DNA of 64,000 nucleotides from assembly GCA_963580285.1 (NCBI GenBank), contig OY757024.1, forward strand, positions 122,140,045 to 122,204,044, written 5' to 3'. Within the stretch, counting starts at the first letter, position 1. Each line of letters opens with the position of its first letter. The notes under the pieces are model-generated. The model did no database searches. It had not been told where the DNA came from and was given only the letters and a program-made list of their open reading frames with translations. Shown piece after piece: positions 10,009-21,378 of the stretch. The position numbers and the translations under genes are program-made. Origin of the DNA: Lucinisca nassula. Taxonomy: Eukaryota > Mollusca > Bivalvia > Lucinida > Lucinidae.

Positions 10009-11232
10009 TTGCATGCACACCAGATAATAAATTCTTGCCCACCAGACACGATTTTACCCTGGGATAGACATTTATGTTCTGACCCTGGTGTTTCCGTCTT
10101 GATATGACTGAAAAATTGTTTGATGCGACGTTAAACCCAAATTCACACACACACTGACCCTTGTGTTCCCACCCCAAATCAAATATAATCGCTTCTTTGA
10201 TAAATGCACTGGTTGATTACGACCTTGTGGGTGCCGTCGTTCAGATTGACGTCATGCACGATCCGTGAAGTCAATTTACATTCCTGCAGTGGCAGACGTT
10301 GGTAACCGAAGTGACTGCAGCATTCCAAGCTAAGAAATGGAAGGTATGCAAGAAAAAGAATCCAATATGGATGTGAGGGGTGGATAGAAAAATCCGTCCC
10401 TCGGGATCACTGTCCAGCATCACTCGGCAAGCCTCGTGATGCCAGACAATGACCCTTGGGACGTACTTTTCTATCCACCCCTCACACCCATAGAAGATTC
10501 TTATTAATCCTACTTTTACCTTATAATAGAATTTGCTCTATCCCTGCCTTTCTTACACAGGGACACAATAAAATTCACGTGTTTGATAAATGTTCTGGTT
10601 GAAATCTCATATACCATAATGTGCTAACATTAACATTGATGTCACAACACACTGCTTTATGTAAATAAACATCAATGTTGTGCCAACACAATATGGGGGA
10701 CGTCGGCAACCAAAGTGACTGCAGTCGGCAACAGTGTCCGCCAAAAAGTGACCATTGGGGCAGATTTTTCCATCCACCCCTCACACCCATATAAGATTCT
10801 TATATTTTTGCACACCAGACAAGGAAATCCGTGATTTTACCCTGGGACAGAAATTTATGATCTGACCCTGGTGTTCCGACCCCAAATCAAATATAATCGC
10901 GTGTTTGATAAATGCACTGGTTGATTACGACCTTGTGTGCTCCATCGTTAAGGTTGACGTCATGCACAATCCATGACGTCACTTTACATTCCTGCAGTGT
11001 CAACATAATATGGCGGATGTTGGTATTCAAAGTGACTGCAGCATTTAAATTCCGCGTTAAGAAATGGAAGGTATGCAAGAAAAAGAATCCAATATGGATG
11101 TGAGGGGTGGATAGAAAAATCCGTCCTTCAGGATCACTGTCCGGCATCACTCGGCAAGCCTCGTCATGCCGGACAGTGACCATTGGGACGGATTTTTCTA
11201 TCCATCCCTCACACCCATACAATATTCTTATA
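10009..11232 (+). mobile_element. Three FB-1 hairpin-ended elements head to tail
   Basis: Units lie at about 10,009-10,505, 10,506-10,805 and 10,806-11,232. Each has a non-coding body (GACCCTGGTGTTCCGACCCC, AAATATAATCGC, GACGTCGGTAACCGAAGTGA). In the first and third it is followed by GAAAAAGAATCCAATATGG. A hairpin follows (GTGAGGGGTGGATAGAAAAA and its complement, loop near CTCGGCAAGCCTCG), then the terminus CCCATATAAGATTCTTATA. The middle unit lacks most of the left arm. The first unit carries a short insertion of another SINE tail at 10,080-10,150. Confidence 0.75.
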
Positions 11233-11489
11233 TTCCAAGCCTTTAATAATACAGCTTGACTGTAAACACGACAAACTTGTACATATAGATATAACAGTGC
11301 TAGGCATAGTCTGAGCCAGTGCCATAATTATCTACAAGTTCTTTCTCTTCTTCATGTTATTGGTGGCTTAACTTTGAACAGCTTATAACTTTATTCCAGC
11401 TAACATGGCACAGACTTTGAAGACTGCTTTGACCCGACTTGCGGCTGCATTTTCAGATCTCTGGTAAGTCAGTTCATTACAATAGTTAA
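11233..11489. other. No gene recognised
   Basis: Unique AT-rich sequence between FB-1 and FB-2 copies, with no recognisable feature. Confidence 0.45.
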
Positions 11490-11743
11490 AATGCTTGTTT
11501 CATAATTTTCATATGAAATGACCAAGAGTGTAAGATCCTCTGTATAGCTAAAAGTTCCAGGCACATTAATGTCACAATGTCATTCATGGAAACCCATCCT
11601 TTGGCAAAAAAAAAGAAGAAACTTTAAAACATTACATGATAAACAAAATGTACACTCGTGTTCATTTCATATAAAATTTATGAAACTCAACAAAGGCTTG
11701 TTTCATATACTTCATGCGAATGAACACTCATATAAGATCCTCT
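11490..11743 (+). mobile_element. FB-2 hairpin remnants
   Basis: Half-hairpin at 11,490-11,535 (TTTCATAATTTTCATATGAA..GTGTAAGATCCTCT) and a full hairpin at about 11,640-11,743, whose terminus ATAAGATCCTCTA abuts the next FB-3 body. Confidence 0.65.
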
Positions 11744-12110
11744 ATTTGTCATATGACGTCGTGTCTGAGAATGTAAGAAAGCCGTGTAATATATATCCCG
11801 TGATCCACTAGTATATTACATGCCCGTAACGTTAGGCATGACGTCCTTAACAATGTCACTATTTCTAATGCTTTAATATTTACCTTTGTGTAAAAATAGT
11901 TAATCGCAGTATCAGTAGAAAAAATGAAATGTGTTTAATTAGTGTCATATGATAAATAGTGTTCCATTCCTGCTTATGTACTACTGAATTTATTAAATGA
12001 GTTCAAGAAAAGGGATAAAATGCTCGGCAGAGCCTCGCATTTTATCCCTTTTCCTCAGCTTGTTTAAAAAATTCAATAACACATGAACACTCATTTATGA
12101 TGCTCTATAA
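11744..12110 (+). mobile_element. FB-3 hairpin-ended element (copy b)
   Basis: Body from TTGTCATATGACGTCGTG to GTCATATGATAAATAG, then the hairpin AAAAGGGATAAAATGC/GCATTTTATCCCTTTT, ending TGCTCTA. Starts exactly where an FB-2 copy ends. Confidence 0.75.
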
Positions 12111-12238
12111 TTGTCTGAGTTTACAATGCAAAATGGTTGACCTACAGGTGTCTGTTCTTTTAAGTGATCAACACAATATTGCCAGGGCATTCAGTTTTCT
12201 TTCAACTTGCTGCCATTCATGTCTGTAGAATTCTGCTT

Positions 12239-13013
12239 TCACTGAGACTCGGCCTCACTTTCTGAGGAAGTAACATATCTCCGTTTACTACCAGTCTTTA
12301 TAGTAATATTGAATGTTCCACCATGAATTGTTGCATGTGGGAAGAAAACTGGTTGAGCCTTATTTCTTGTAGTTGCCTGTTTGGTTACTGTGTTAGTTGT
12401 TAGTTGACTTAAACTCATACGAGGGGTAACAGGCTCATTTTGTGTAGTGACACATGTTGGCATTGCTGTATGATTTGCTAACAGATGAGAAAGAGAAGCT
12501 TGCTGGTAGTTGTTTAACTTTCGGTAGTTATTTAATGAACCAGCATTCTTGTGGCCCGTAATATGAATTGCTTGGGTGTCCGGCACGTTGGCGGCAAGTA
12601 ATTTTTGACACAGTGACTTCCTGACAGATGAGTTTGTGATTTTTTTTCCATCAAGTTCTGGAATGTCTGATTTCTCTGCCATTTTCTTCATCAAATTACT
12701 CAATTTATGTTTTCCAATGGGACCACGTAAAAACCATGTCTGTTGGCTGCTCGGGTTTAGGTTTGTCGTATTGACTGCCAAATAGAATGGGTCTTCTGGC
12801 TTACTGAAGTTCGCAGGCCGTTTTGCTTCATAACTCTTGTACATTTCTATTGGGCACCTTTCTGTATTTGTTGCATACATTCGCGGTTTTTCTGGCCTAA
12901 CATTTGAACAGTCTGCTCCGGTCCTTGTTTTTGTTTGGCGTTCATTAAACTCTAGGTATTCAAGCTTCAACTCTGCATCGTAACATAGGTTTACATCTCC
13001 CCATTTCAGCTGT
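12239..13013 (-). CDS. DUF3504-type (Crypton-like) tyrosine recombinase, C-terminal exon
   Basis: Open exon on the minus strand. A splice acceptor CTACTCATCTGTTTCAG precedes it at 13,014. The product begins QLKWGDV, then EYLEFNERQTKTRTG, CPIEMYKSYEAKRP and PFYLAVN, all signatures of the DUF3504 recombinases of Crypton DNA transposons. Catalytic box 2 reads SSVRKSL, so the usual histidine of HxxR is serine while arginine stays. The later histidine (ITGHKN) and the nucleophilic tyrosine (LNNYRKL) are present. The first catalytic arginine would be in an upstream exon that I do not see; an FB-1 copy occupies that side. The C-terminal 90 residues are Thr/Asn/Ser-rich. Probably a decayed or truncated transposon gene. 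It lies between FB-3b and FB-1f. Confidence 0.75.
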
Positions 13014-13086
13014 CTGAAACAGATGAGTAGTCACACAATTGATAAACAACCCACACTCTAAAATTGAAGGTATTGAAGAAAAATAT

Positions 13087-13405
13087 TTCTTGCACACCAG
13101 ACAAGGAAATCTGTGATTTTACCCTGGGATAGAAAGTTATGTTCTGACCCTGGTGTTCCGACCCCAAATCAAATATAATCGCGTGATTGATAAATGCACT
13201 GGCTGATTACAACCTCTTGTGCGGCGTCGTCATGCGTGACGTCACTAAACATTCCTATTGTGTCATCACAAAATGGCGGACGTCGGTAACCGAAGTGACA
13301 GCAGCATTAAAAATTCGCAATAGAAATGGAAGGTATGCAAGAAAAAGAATCCAATATGGGTGTGAGAGGTGGATAGAAAAATCCGTCCCTCGGGATCACT
13401 GTCCG
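13087..13405 (+). mobile_element. FB-1 element truncated by a PLE tail
   Basis: Full FB-1 body and left hairpin arm (GAGAGGTGGATAGAAAAATC). It breaks at GTCCGGC where the PLE tail begins. Confidence 0.75.
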
Positions 13406-13800
13406 GCGATGTTGCACTGATGAGTTAGGAGGCCTTCATGCGGACTGAACAAATTATTTGTCTAAATCGCGACGGAAGTAAGGGCGAGGATTGTGGCCAC
13501 GTAAAATCGATTTAAGCCCCCCCAGTGGAAATCTTCCACTGACCGTTCCAAGGCGGCTCTTCTGTGGCGATTTATTTATGTTGTTGTTTGTTACTTACTG
13601 TGTGTATCACTTGTGTCTTTTGGTTTTGGATGACCATATGGCCATTTTGTGGGAAAGTAACTGTCCTTATGGCCTTCCTTTGTTTGGGTTTCCATTATGG
13701 TCTGGTCGCTTAATGTTTGTATTTCTTTCCCTTTGGTGTCTTTTATGGGTGGAGTAAGTTAATTGTATCAATTCCTGATCTTTGTTTTACTTCTACTTTA
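13406..13800 (+). mobile_element. PLE 3' tail, 5'-truncated
   Basis: Matches 1,013-1,405 almost base for base and ends in the terminal CTTTGTTTTACTTCTACTTT. It sits head to tail with the ORF-bearing PLE downstream, as PLE arrays often do. Confidence 0.8.
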
Positions 13801-14202
13801 AACCGAGGTCCCGTCCCCGTATGACCTTAGCTGTTGGTGGAACGTAAAACTCAAACACACTCACCCCCCCCCCCCCCTCTAATTAGTTCTTTGCGTTTGT
13901 TGGTTTAGGGCGAAACGACTGGAGGGTGCTACTCTAGGGTAAGCATCAAAAGGTGGAAAATATCCGAATACATTCTGTTATAGCATACAGAATAGTGAAA
14001 GGGTTTTTCATCTTCTTTCTTATGAATGTTTTCATTGCTCTTAAAGGAACTCATTTTTTTATTTTTGTTTGCCTTCACTGCAGCTGGTGGTGTGCCGTGT
14101 GGCGGCCGTAAAACGTCTCCCCGTACATCAACCATAGTACAGTTTATATTTTACTTTTGGTCCTTTGAGATCAGCGTGAATATTCTGAGAAATCAGAAAT
14201 AA
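13801..14202 (+). other. Probable PLE 5' region
   Basis: Includes a 14-nt C run near 13,865 and a block at 14,006-14,068 (CATCTTCTTTCTTATGAATG..) also present at 17,799-17,857 just after the hammerhead ribozyme. The shared block suggests PLE leader or pseudo-LTR sequence. A stop (TAA, 14,200-14,202) precedes the open frame. Confidence 0.45.
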
Positions 14203-17118
14203 ATTAATGATTTAGACTCATATTCTAGAAAGGTTTTTAATATTTGGACTCCATTTTGATTTATATCAGTAGTTAACATGTCTGATTTGACATGACAGTC
14301 TACAGATTTAATTTATCTAATCACTTGACGTGCTGCAAACTGTAATATGCAGTACGTCGGTCAAACTAACCGCATGCTTAAAACTAGATTGAACGAGCAT
14401 AATCGTAGAATGAGTAAGCCTAAGAAAACTGACACTTTCTTATACCGTCACTTTCGACGTACAGGTCATTCTGAAAATAACATTGTTATACAACCAGTGG
14501 AAAAACTTTATTACGATGCAAATTCTACATCTAGATTCAAAATAATCAAAAGACACGAAGCTGAACTAAAATGCATTAAATTTTTACAGACCCCTTTTCC
14601 ACTGGGATTTAATGACAACATTTATCATGAGGGTAATATTTCCAGAATGCCGGACTTTGATATTTTCTCACTCCTGGAATGTCGAAAACGCAGAACTAGA
14701 TCTCACGGCACCAGGAAAAATGGTAACTTTAAACGTAAATCACGTGCGTTTAAACGAAACAATACTAGACTGAAGTGACTGTCAATTATATTATTAAATC
14801 ATGGACGCCACTCTATGCTTTCATTTTTAAGTTCATTACCCGTTTCTGTTTTAAGTCTTCTGGACACCGAGGCGAATAAATTCTACGATAGTTCTCATCA
14901 GTTATATGATGCGGCTCTCTTAACTAGAGGCTATACTTAGCATACTCTCCGTCCTTACATTGATTCTGAAATTAATCATAAACGCCATTTCTTCAAAATA
15001 TCCTTCATTAATAAGGGTATGGATTTTATAGATTTGCCCAGTATCTTCCGTGAGAGATCGGTGCTTTCTTCCATTCCTGCTTATTTTCAAAATACTGAAA
15101 CACCTATAATTTGCTATAAATATAACGAACCTGTCAGATCTATCATTTTTAATTTCAATAAACTTGTTTCAGATCTTGATATTGATACTAATACTCCTGA
15201 TTACTGTGATTGTAAAAACTCAAAGTATTGCTATCCTGCTGCTGGTCATGTAATTACTGGCAATTTGAAAATTATTCCTGATTCTAGGATATGGAATATA
15301 ATTTCTAAAGGACCGAAATATCGGTTTCCTTCTAAAATTGATTTCAGTAAATGTAGAGATGAAATCGCTGCTTCCTTGAATGAATTCGGTAATCGATGGT
15401 GTAAGCGAGAGTATGTTGAGCATAAAGCCCTTAAGGACTGGAAACTTAGCATTTTAAAACTAGTGAATAAACGCATTTCTTTCTATTCTCAAAATACTAA
15501 CTTATTACCTCCTAAGCCCAAGACGTCTTTACGTCATCTTAAACTAGGTATTCAAGAATTTCATAAGAAGTTTGTTTTGGCCCCTGCAGACAAGGCCGCT
15601 AACAACGTCGTCGTTGTGTGACGGCTCCACTATGTTAACACGCTTAAGCAGGAGCTTGGTGGTACAAAGGCCTATGAACTTCAGCCTTTAGCTGAAGAGA
15701 GAGCTATAGTAGATAAACATGTTTGTCTTTCAGCCACCAAGTTTACTGTGTGTTAACGAAGGCCAAGACAAGCTTCCAACGCTATACTGGTTACCAAAAC
15801 TTCATAAAAAAACTTACAAAGCACGGTTTATTGCAAATTCTAGCTCTTGCACTACCACTGAACTTTCTAAATTATTAACTTCCTGTCTTACTGCTATTTA
15901 AACGCATGTAATTAAATATTGTGATAAAGTCTTTGAAAGATCAGGAAGAAATCTGTTTTGGTCTATAAAAAATTCGAATGAGGTTTTAAATAAATTGAAA
16001 TCTAGACATATTTGTGCTCCTAGTCTGTCTACCTACGATTTTTCCACTCTTTACACTACACTTCCTCATAATCTTATAAAAGAAAAGCTTAATGATTTAA
16101 TTGAATGGGTTTTTCACAGAGAAGATTCTCTCTATCTTGCATGTAATGTCAGAAATGCATTTTTCACTTCTAAAGAGCATAAGAATTATACACTTTGGTC
16201 ATGTTAGAAAGTGTGTGATGCCCTCACCTTTCTACTTGACAATATTTATATTAGATTCGGTACTAAGTTATTTAGACAAATTGTGGGTATTCCGATGGGT
16301 ACTAATTGCGCACCTCTTGTGGCTGATCTGTTCTTGTATTGTTATGGAAGAGACTTCATTTTGTCGCTTTCCATTGTAGCCAATCTGAAATTATTGAAGC
16401 TTTTAGCTCTACTTCTAGATATTTAGATGATTTATTAAATATTGATAATACCTATTTTGATGGTTTGATCAGTCAAATTTACCCCCTAGAACTTCAGTTA
16501 AATAAAGCAAATTCTTCTGATACTGAGGCCCCGTTTTTGGATTTGCATCTATCTATTGTAGATGGATTTGTTCCGTGCAAAATTTATGATAAACGCGATG
16601 ACTTTGATTTTGAGATTGTAAATTTTCCTTTTTTTGATGGTGATGTTCCTCGTGCGCCATCCTATGGCGTTTATATTTCGCAATTAATTCGATTTGCTAG
16701 AGTGTGTAGTCATGTAAGTGACTTCAACACTCGTAATAAATTATTACCGGCTAAACTCCTTAATCAGGGTTATCGGTACCATTAACTACGCAAAGCCTTT
16801 TCAAAATTTTATAGACGCCATTCTGATTTAATTTCAAAATTCAATATTGGACTTAAATCTCTTCTGCAACAAGGTCTATCGGAACCCGAATTTTATGGTG
16901 ACTTAGTATATAAATTCAGAAAAATATATAACCGCAATGACTTCAGCACCCAATTTCGTAAAATCATTCTTCGATATAAAAAGATTGGGTACAATATGGA
17001 TATTATACGACAGACTGCATGCATGGTAGTTAACCCAACCACGGTTGGCAACTTTGCTTCCCTCTTTAATTGCACGCCGGTGGGTCATGCCTCAGATTCT
17101 ATGACGGCTCCAACGTAA
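14203..17118 (+). pseudogene. Naiad-type PLE: N-terminal GIY-YIG endonuclease plus reverse transcriptase, TGA-rich, broken
   Basis: Order of domains: GIY-YIG nuclease (LIYLIT..QYVGQT, TRLNEH, then HEAELKCIKFLQTPFPLGFN); a linker with a CxC motif (TGT at 15,204 and 15,210, YCDCKNSKYC..AGHVITG); and a reverse transcriptase with FSTLYTTLPH, GIPMGTNCAPL and catalytic YLDD (about 16,419-16,430). The GIY-YIG-first order plus CxC linker defines the Naiad/Chlamys PLE clade. From 14,203 to 15,753 one frame is interrupted only by TGA at 14,257, 14,293, 14,326, 14,776 and 15,619, and by one TAG at 14,938. Beyond that are a 1-nt shift near 15,750, TAA at 15,899, TAG at 16,205, a shift before QSEIIEAF and TAA at 16,783. 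So this copy is dead, but the TGA bias suggests selenocysteine codons in its active ancestor. Confidence 0.85.
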
Positions 17119-17683
17119 AGGCTTATTGAAAATTAGAGATAATGTTGGTTGGTGCCTGATGCTCTGTCTCTGGTCGGGCTCATCGGAGTCTAACTGTTGG
17201 CTTTCTTTTGCTCCAGCATTTCAGTGGTTTCTTGCTGTCGAGTCCTCACCGTTGTCTCACTTCTGTGGTTCTTTGATTTTTGTGTTCACGGAGATGTTGC
17301 ACTGATGAGTTAGGAGGCCTTCATGCGGACTGAACAAATTATTTGTCTAAATCGCGACGGAAGTAAGGGCGAGGATTGTGGCCACGTAAAATCGATTTAA
17401 GCCCCCACGTGGAAATCTTCCACTGACCGTTCCAAGGCGGCTCTTCTGTGGCGATTTATTTATGTTGTTGTTTGTTACTTACTGTGTGTATCACTTGTGT
17501 CTTTTGGTTTTGGATGGCCATATGGCCATTTTGTGGGAAAGTAACTGTCCTTATGGCCTTCCTTTGTTTAGGTTTCCATTATGGTCTGGTCGCTTAATGT
17601 TTTTATTTCTTTCCCTTTGGTGTCTTTTATGGATGGAGTAAGTTAATTGTATCAATTCCTGATCTTTGTTTTACTTCTACTTT
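17119..17683 (+). mobile_element. PLE 3' tail (copy 2)
   Basis: Counterpart of 841-1,405, with the only copy-to-copy difference I noted (C at 17,201). Ends TTTTACTTCTACTTTG. Confidence 0.8.
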
Positions 17684-17755
17684 GAATCGACTGTCTATTC
17701 GAAATTCGCAAAATTGCAATATGTTTCCTCTGGCTTTCTTTGCCGGATCATTACA

Positions 17756-17801
17756 GGGTCACTGATGAGGCTTTATTAGCCGAAACTACGTAGTATGACC
17801 C
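17756..17801 (+). ncRNA. Type I hammerhead ribozyme (copy 2)
   Basis: Identical to 1,478-1,523. Stem I GGGTCA/TGACCC is followed by CTGATGA, stem II GGCT/AGCC, GAAA, stem III CTAC/GTAG and cleavage after GTA. It lies between two PLE copies, about 70 bp after the tail terminus of one and 190 bp before the next, where a pseudo-LTR would be expected. Confidence 0.85.
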
Positions 17802-17989
17802 ATCTTCTTTCTTATGAATGTTTTCATTGCTCTTAAAGGAACTCATTTTTTATTTTTGTTCTTGACATTTAGTAAAGATTAAAGAATTTCTTATTAGAAA
17901 CAACATTGCTAGCCCACTTGCATGATTCCGTTTTCGAAGAAAGCAAGCTTGTTGGTAATACATGACTGATCTTTGTTTTACTTCTACTT

Positions 17990-19397
17990 TTCAAGAATTT
18001 CATAAGAAGTTTGTTTTGGCTCCAGCACGTGGTGGTTGTTTGGCGGCTCCACTATGTTGCTCTTCAGCCAGAAGTTGTTGGTAAGGCCTATGAACTGCAG
18101 CCTTTGGCTGTTGAGAGGGCTTTATTCGATCACCAAGCTGGTCGTTCAGCCACCAAATTTGCTGCGTGTGTAACAGAAGGCCAAGACAAGCTTCCTACGG
18201 TATATTGGTTAAAACCATGACAAGCACTGTTTATAACAAATTCAAGCTCTTGTACCACCACTGAACTTTCCAAATTATTAACTTCTTGTTTTACTGCCAT
18301 CAAAAATATGTGGTTAAATATTGCGACAAAGTCTTTGAAAGATCAGAGAGAAATCTGTTTTGGTCAATAAAAATTCAAACGAAACACATTACAATTCAGA
18401 CGATTTTTTCCACCTTTTACACTTCTTATGAAAGCAAAACTTAATTATTTAATTGAATGATTTTTTTTTTCATTGGGAAGACCCCCTCTATCATGGGTGT
18501 AATGTAAGAAATGTTTTTTTTTTCAATTCTGAGGAGCATTAAAAATTATACTTTATGGTCATACATAATGTGTGTGAAGCTCTCACCTTTCTGCTTGACA
18601 ATATTTACATAAGATTTGTACTAAGTTATTTAGACAAGTTGTGTGTATTCCGATGTCCCTTTCCGTTGAAAACCGATCTGAAATCATTGAAGCCTTTAGC
18701 CTGACTTCTGGGTATTTGGATGATTTATTAAATATTGACAATACATATTTCGATGATTTGATCAGTCAAATTTACCCCCCCCCCCAGAACTACAATTAAA
18801 AAAAAGCAAATTCTTCTGATACCAAGGCCCCGTTTTTGGATTTACATCTATCTTTTGTAGATGGGTTTGCGTCATGTAAAATTTATGATAAACGCGTTGA
18901 TTTTGATTTTGAGATTGTAAGATGGTAATGTTCCTCGTTGCATTTATATTTCGCAATTAAGGCAATTTATCAGAGTGTCTAGTCGTGTCTAGTTGTGTAA
19001 CTGACTTCAACACATAATGAATTGTTAACTTCTAAACTTCTAAATCAGGGTTATCGGTATCATAAACTACGCAAAACCTTTTCAAAATTGTATAGACGCC
19101 ATTCCGATTTAATTTCAAAATTCAATGTTGGTCTTAAATCTCTTCTGCAGCAAGGTCTGTCGGTCCGAATTTTAAGGTGACTTAGTATATAAATTCAGAA
19201 AAATAAAAAATGCAATGACTTCAACACCCAATTTCGTAAAATCAGTCTCCGATATAAAAAGATAGGGTACAACATAAATGTTATGCGACACCTTGCATGC
19301 ATGGTGGTTAGCCCAATCACAGTTGACAAGTTTGCTTTCCTCTTTAATTGCACGCTGGTGGGTTCAGGCTTCAGATTCTATGACGGTTCCAACGTAA
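17990..19397 (+). pseudogene. Second PLE copy, 5'-truncated, broken (copy 2)
   Basis: Duplicate of 1,712-3,119. It opens with EFHKKFVLAP after a stub of PLE tail (17,961-17,987) and has many stops and indels. Confidence 0.75.
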
Positions 19398-19968
19398 AGA
19401 TGTACTTAGAATTAGAGAGTATCTAATGTTCTGTAATGTTGGTTGGTGCCTGATGATCTGTCTCTGGTCTGGACCATCGGAGTCTGAATGTTGGTCTTCT
19501 TTTGCTCCAGCATTTGTGTGGTTTCTTGCTGTCGAGTCCGCACCGTTGTTTCATATCTGTGGTTGTTTGATTTTTGTGTTCACGCAGATGTTGCACTGAT
19601 GAGCTAGGAGGCTTTAATGCGGAGTGAACAAATTATTTGTCTAAATCGCGACGGAAATAAGTGTGAGGATTGTGGCCACGAAACATCGATTTAAGCTACC
19701 AGTGGAATTCGTTCCACTGACCGTCTCAAGGCGGTTCTTCTGTCGCGGTTTATTTTTGTTATGGTTTGCCTTTGGGTGTCTGTGTCGCCTTTTTTTTTTC
19801 TTTATAGCCAATTGACCATTTTGTGGGAAAGTGACTGTCCGTTTGGCTTTTCGCTTTTGATGGTTTTGGGATCTTCTTGTTTCATTTCTGTGCTTCTTTG
19901 CCTTTGGTATCTCTGGTCGGAGCTGTGGGTTAATTGTATCGATTCCTGATCACGGTCTTCACTTTTAT
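19398..19968 (+). mobile_element. PLE 3' tail of the second copy (copy 2)
   Basis: Duplicate of 3,120-3,690. Confidence 0.7.
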
Positions 19969-19977
19969 TTATACCGG

Positions 19978-20243
19978 TCAGTTTCAGCTCTGTGTGGAAG
20001 CATCATGCAGCCTAGTCTATTTCTTCAAGCCCTGACGGGTGGGGCCGGTTTTTTTTAGCTAAACCCATAATGCAAAGTCGTGCGAGTAAGGTCGTCCCTG
20101 TATATAAACCCTATATGTTCGTTTCGGCGGTAGGGATTGAGATATCATTTCATCTCAGTCACATACAATTGGAAGCAACGTCTCCAAATGGCCTAAATAG
20201 TGTTCACGTGGACATCAAACCTCAATTGAAACAAACAAAACTG
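19978..20243. mobile_element. SINE-A fragments upstream of the second defensin-like gene
   Basis: Duplicate of 3,700-3,965: an antisense head fragment, then a sense 3' half ending 23 bp before the start codon. Confidence 0.7.
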
Positions 20244-20266
20244 GAAAGTAGAAAGCTTCATATTAA

Positions 20267-20928
20267 ATGCGTAGGCTTAAAACCGTAGTTCTTTGGGTAC
20301 TGTTTGGTTTTCTATCAAATGCTGCATTCCGGTAAGTTATTCTACAACAAGAAATATATATATATATTTTTTTTTCTTTTACTTCTTTTTTTTTTTTTTT
20401 CGCTTGCGGGGTTGGGGTGGCACAAACTACAAAATTAAAATTTTATTGTTTTAAAATTTAAAACAATCCGACTTAAAATAGATTTCTTGTTAAGTCTTGT
20501 CAGTTTTGTACTTTGTGATCTTGATGTTAAGACATGTTTTATTTACCTTGTTAATCACGAAAACACGCCAGTAAAATTTAGATCCCCTTAAACTACACTT
20601 TCATATGGTCAAATTGGGGTTTACAGGGGTAGACATATTTTCTTATTCTGCTTAAAACATATTGTTTTGTGGTTATTTCATCGAGGCGGTTCAATCGAGT
20701 ACCACACAGTTTATTTTTAAGAAAAAAATATTTAAAGTGTCACTTTTTTATTTGATAATTTGTTCAATGTTTGTGGTTAATCTTCCATATATTTTATAAT
20801 GCATATTTTCAGCACTTTGTTCAAGCTTATTAAGGTTTCCATACATCAGCGGAGCTTGCGATGAAAAATGCATGGACGAGGGTAAAAGAGGTGGAGTGTG
20901 TCGTTATGGTAAATGTATCTGCTACTGA
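20267..20928 (+). CDS. Defensin-like antimicrobial peptide gene (copy 2)
   Basis: Exon 1 is 20,267-20,331 and the last exon is 20,813-20,928 (alternative acceptors at 20,835 and 20,850). I see no difference from the copy at 3,989-4,650, so both would make the same secreted six-cysteine peptide if transcribed and spliced. The exon-phase problem described for copy 1 applies equally here. Confidence 0.65.
20556..20718 (+). mobile_element. FB-4 fragment in the intron (copy 2)
   Basis: Duplicate of 4,278-4,440. Confidence 0.6.
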
Positions 20929-21112
20929 CGTACAATAAGGTAGATACTTATACAGTAAAACCTGAATGGCCCAAAAAGCTGATTCTGATGCACTTGAGTG
21001 TGTAACGCGACGTCTTACTGGATAACGTCAATAATTGGGACAGTATATTATTCAATAAACTGTCGAAATCCGATGCTATCACGTAATATCGCTGTTCATT
21101 GGTTGGCGTTTG

Positions 21113-21378
21113 GTTTAACGCAACTAAAAGCGCTTGTCACTTTGTCTGGTGATCAGAAGGACGCGGGTTCGATACCTGCAGGGGTCGAAAACATTTTTCG
21201 TGGAGATTGATCATGAAATATTTTCTACGGTCATTCTCTCCCTTCCACTGATTCAAGAAGGGCAGTTGTCAGTTTCCGGCGAAACAATGTGTACGTATAA
21301 ACCCAGAAAAAGTGAGGATAAGTAAACTCGCTGGCTCAAATATGCCCTAAAATACTGAGCCGTTAAACTCCAATACAA
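21113..21378 (+). mobile_element. SINE-B (copy 2)
   Basis: Duplicate of 4,835-5,100, with B box GGTTCGATACC. Confidence 0.75.
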
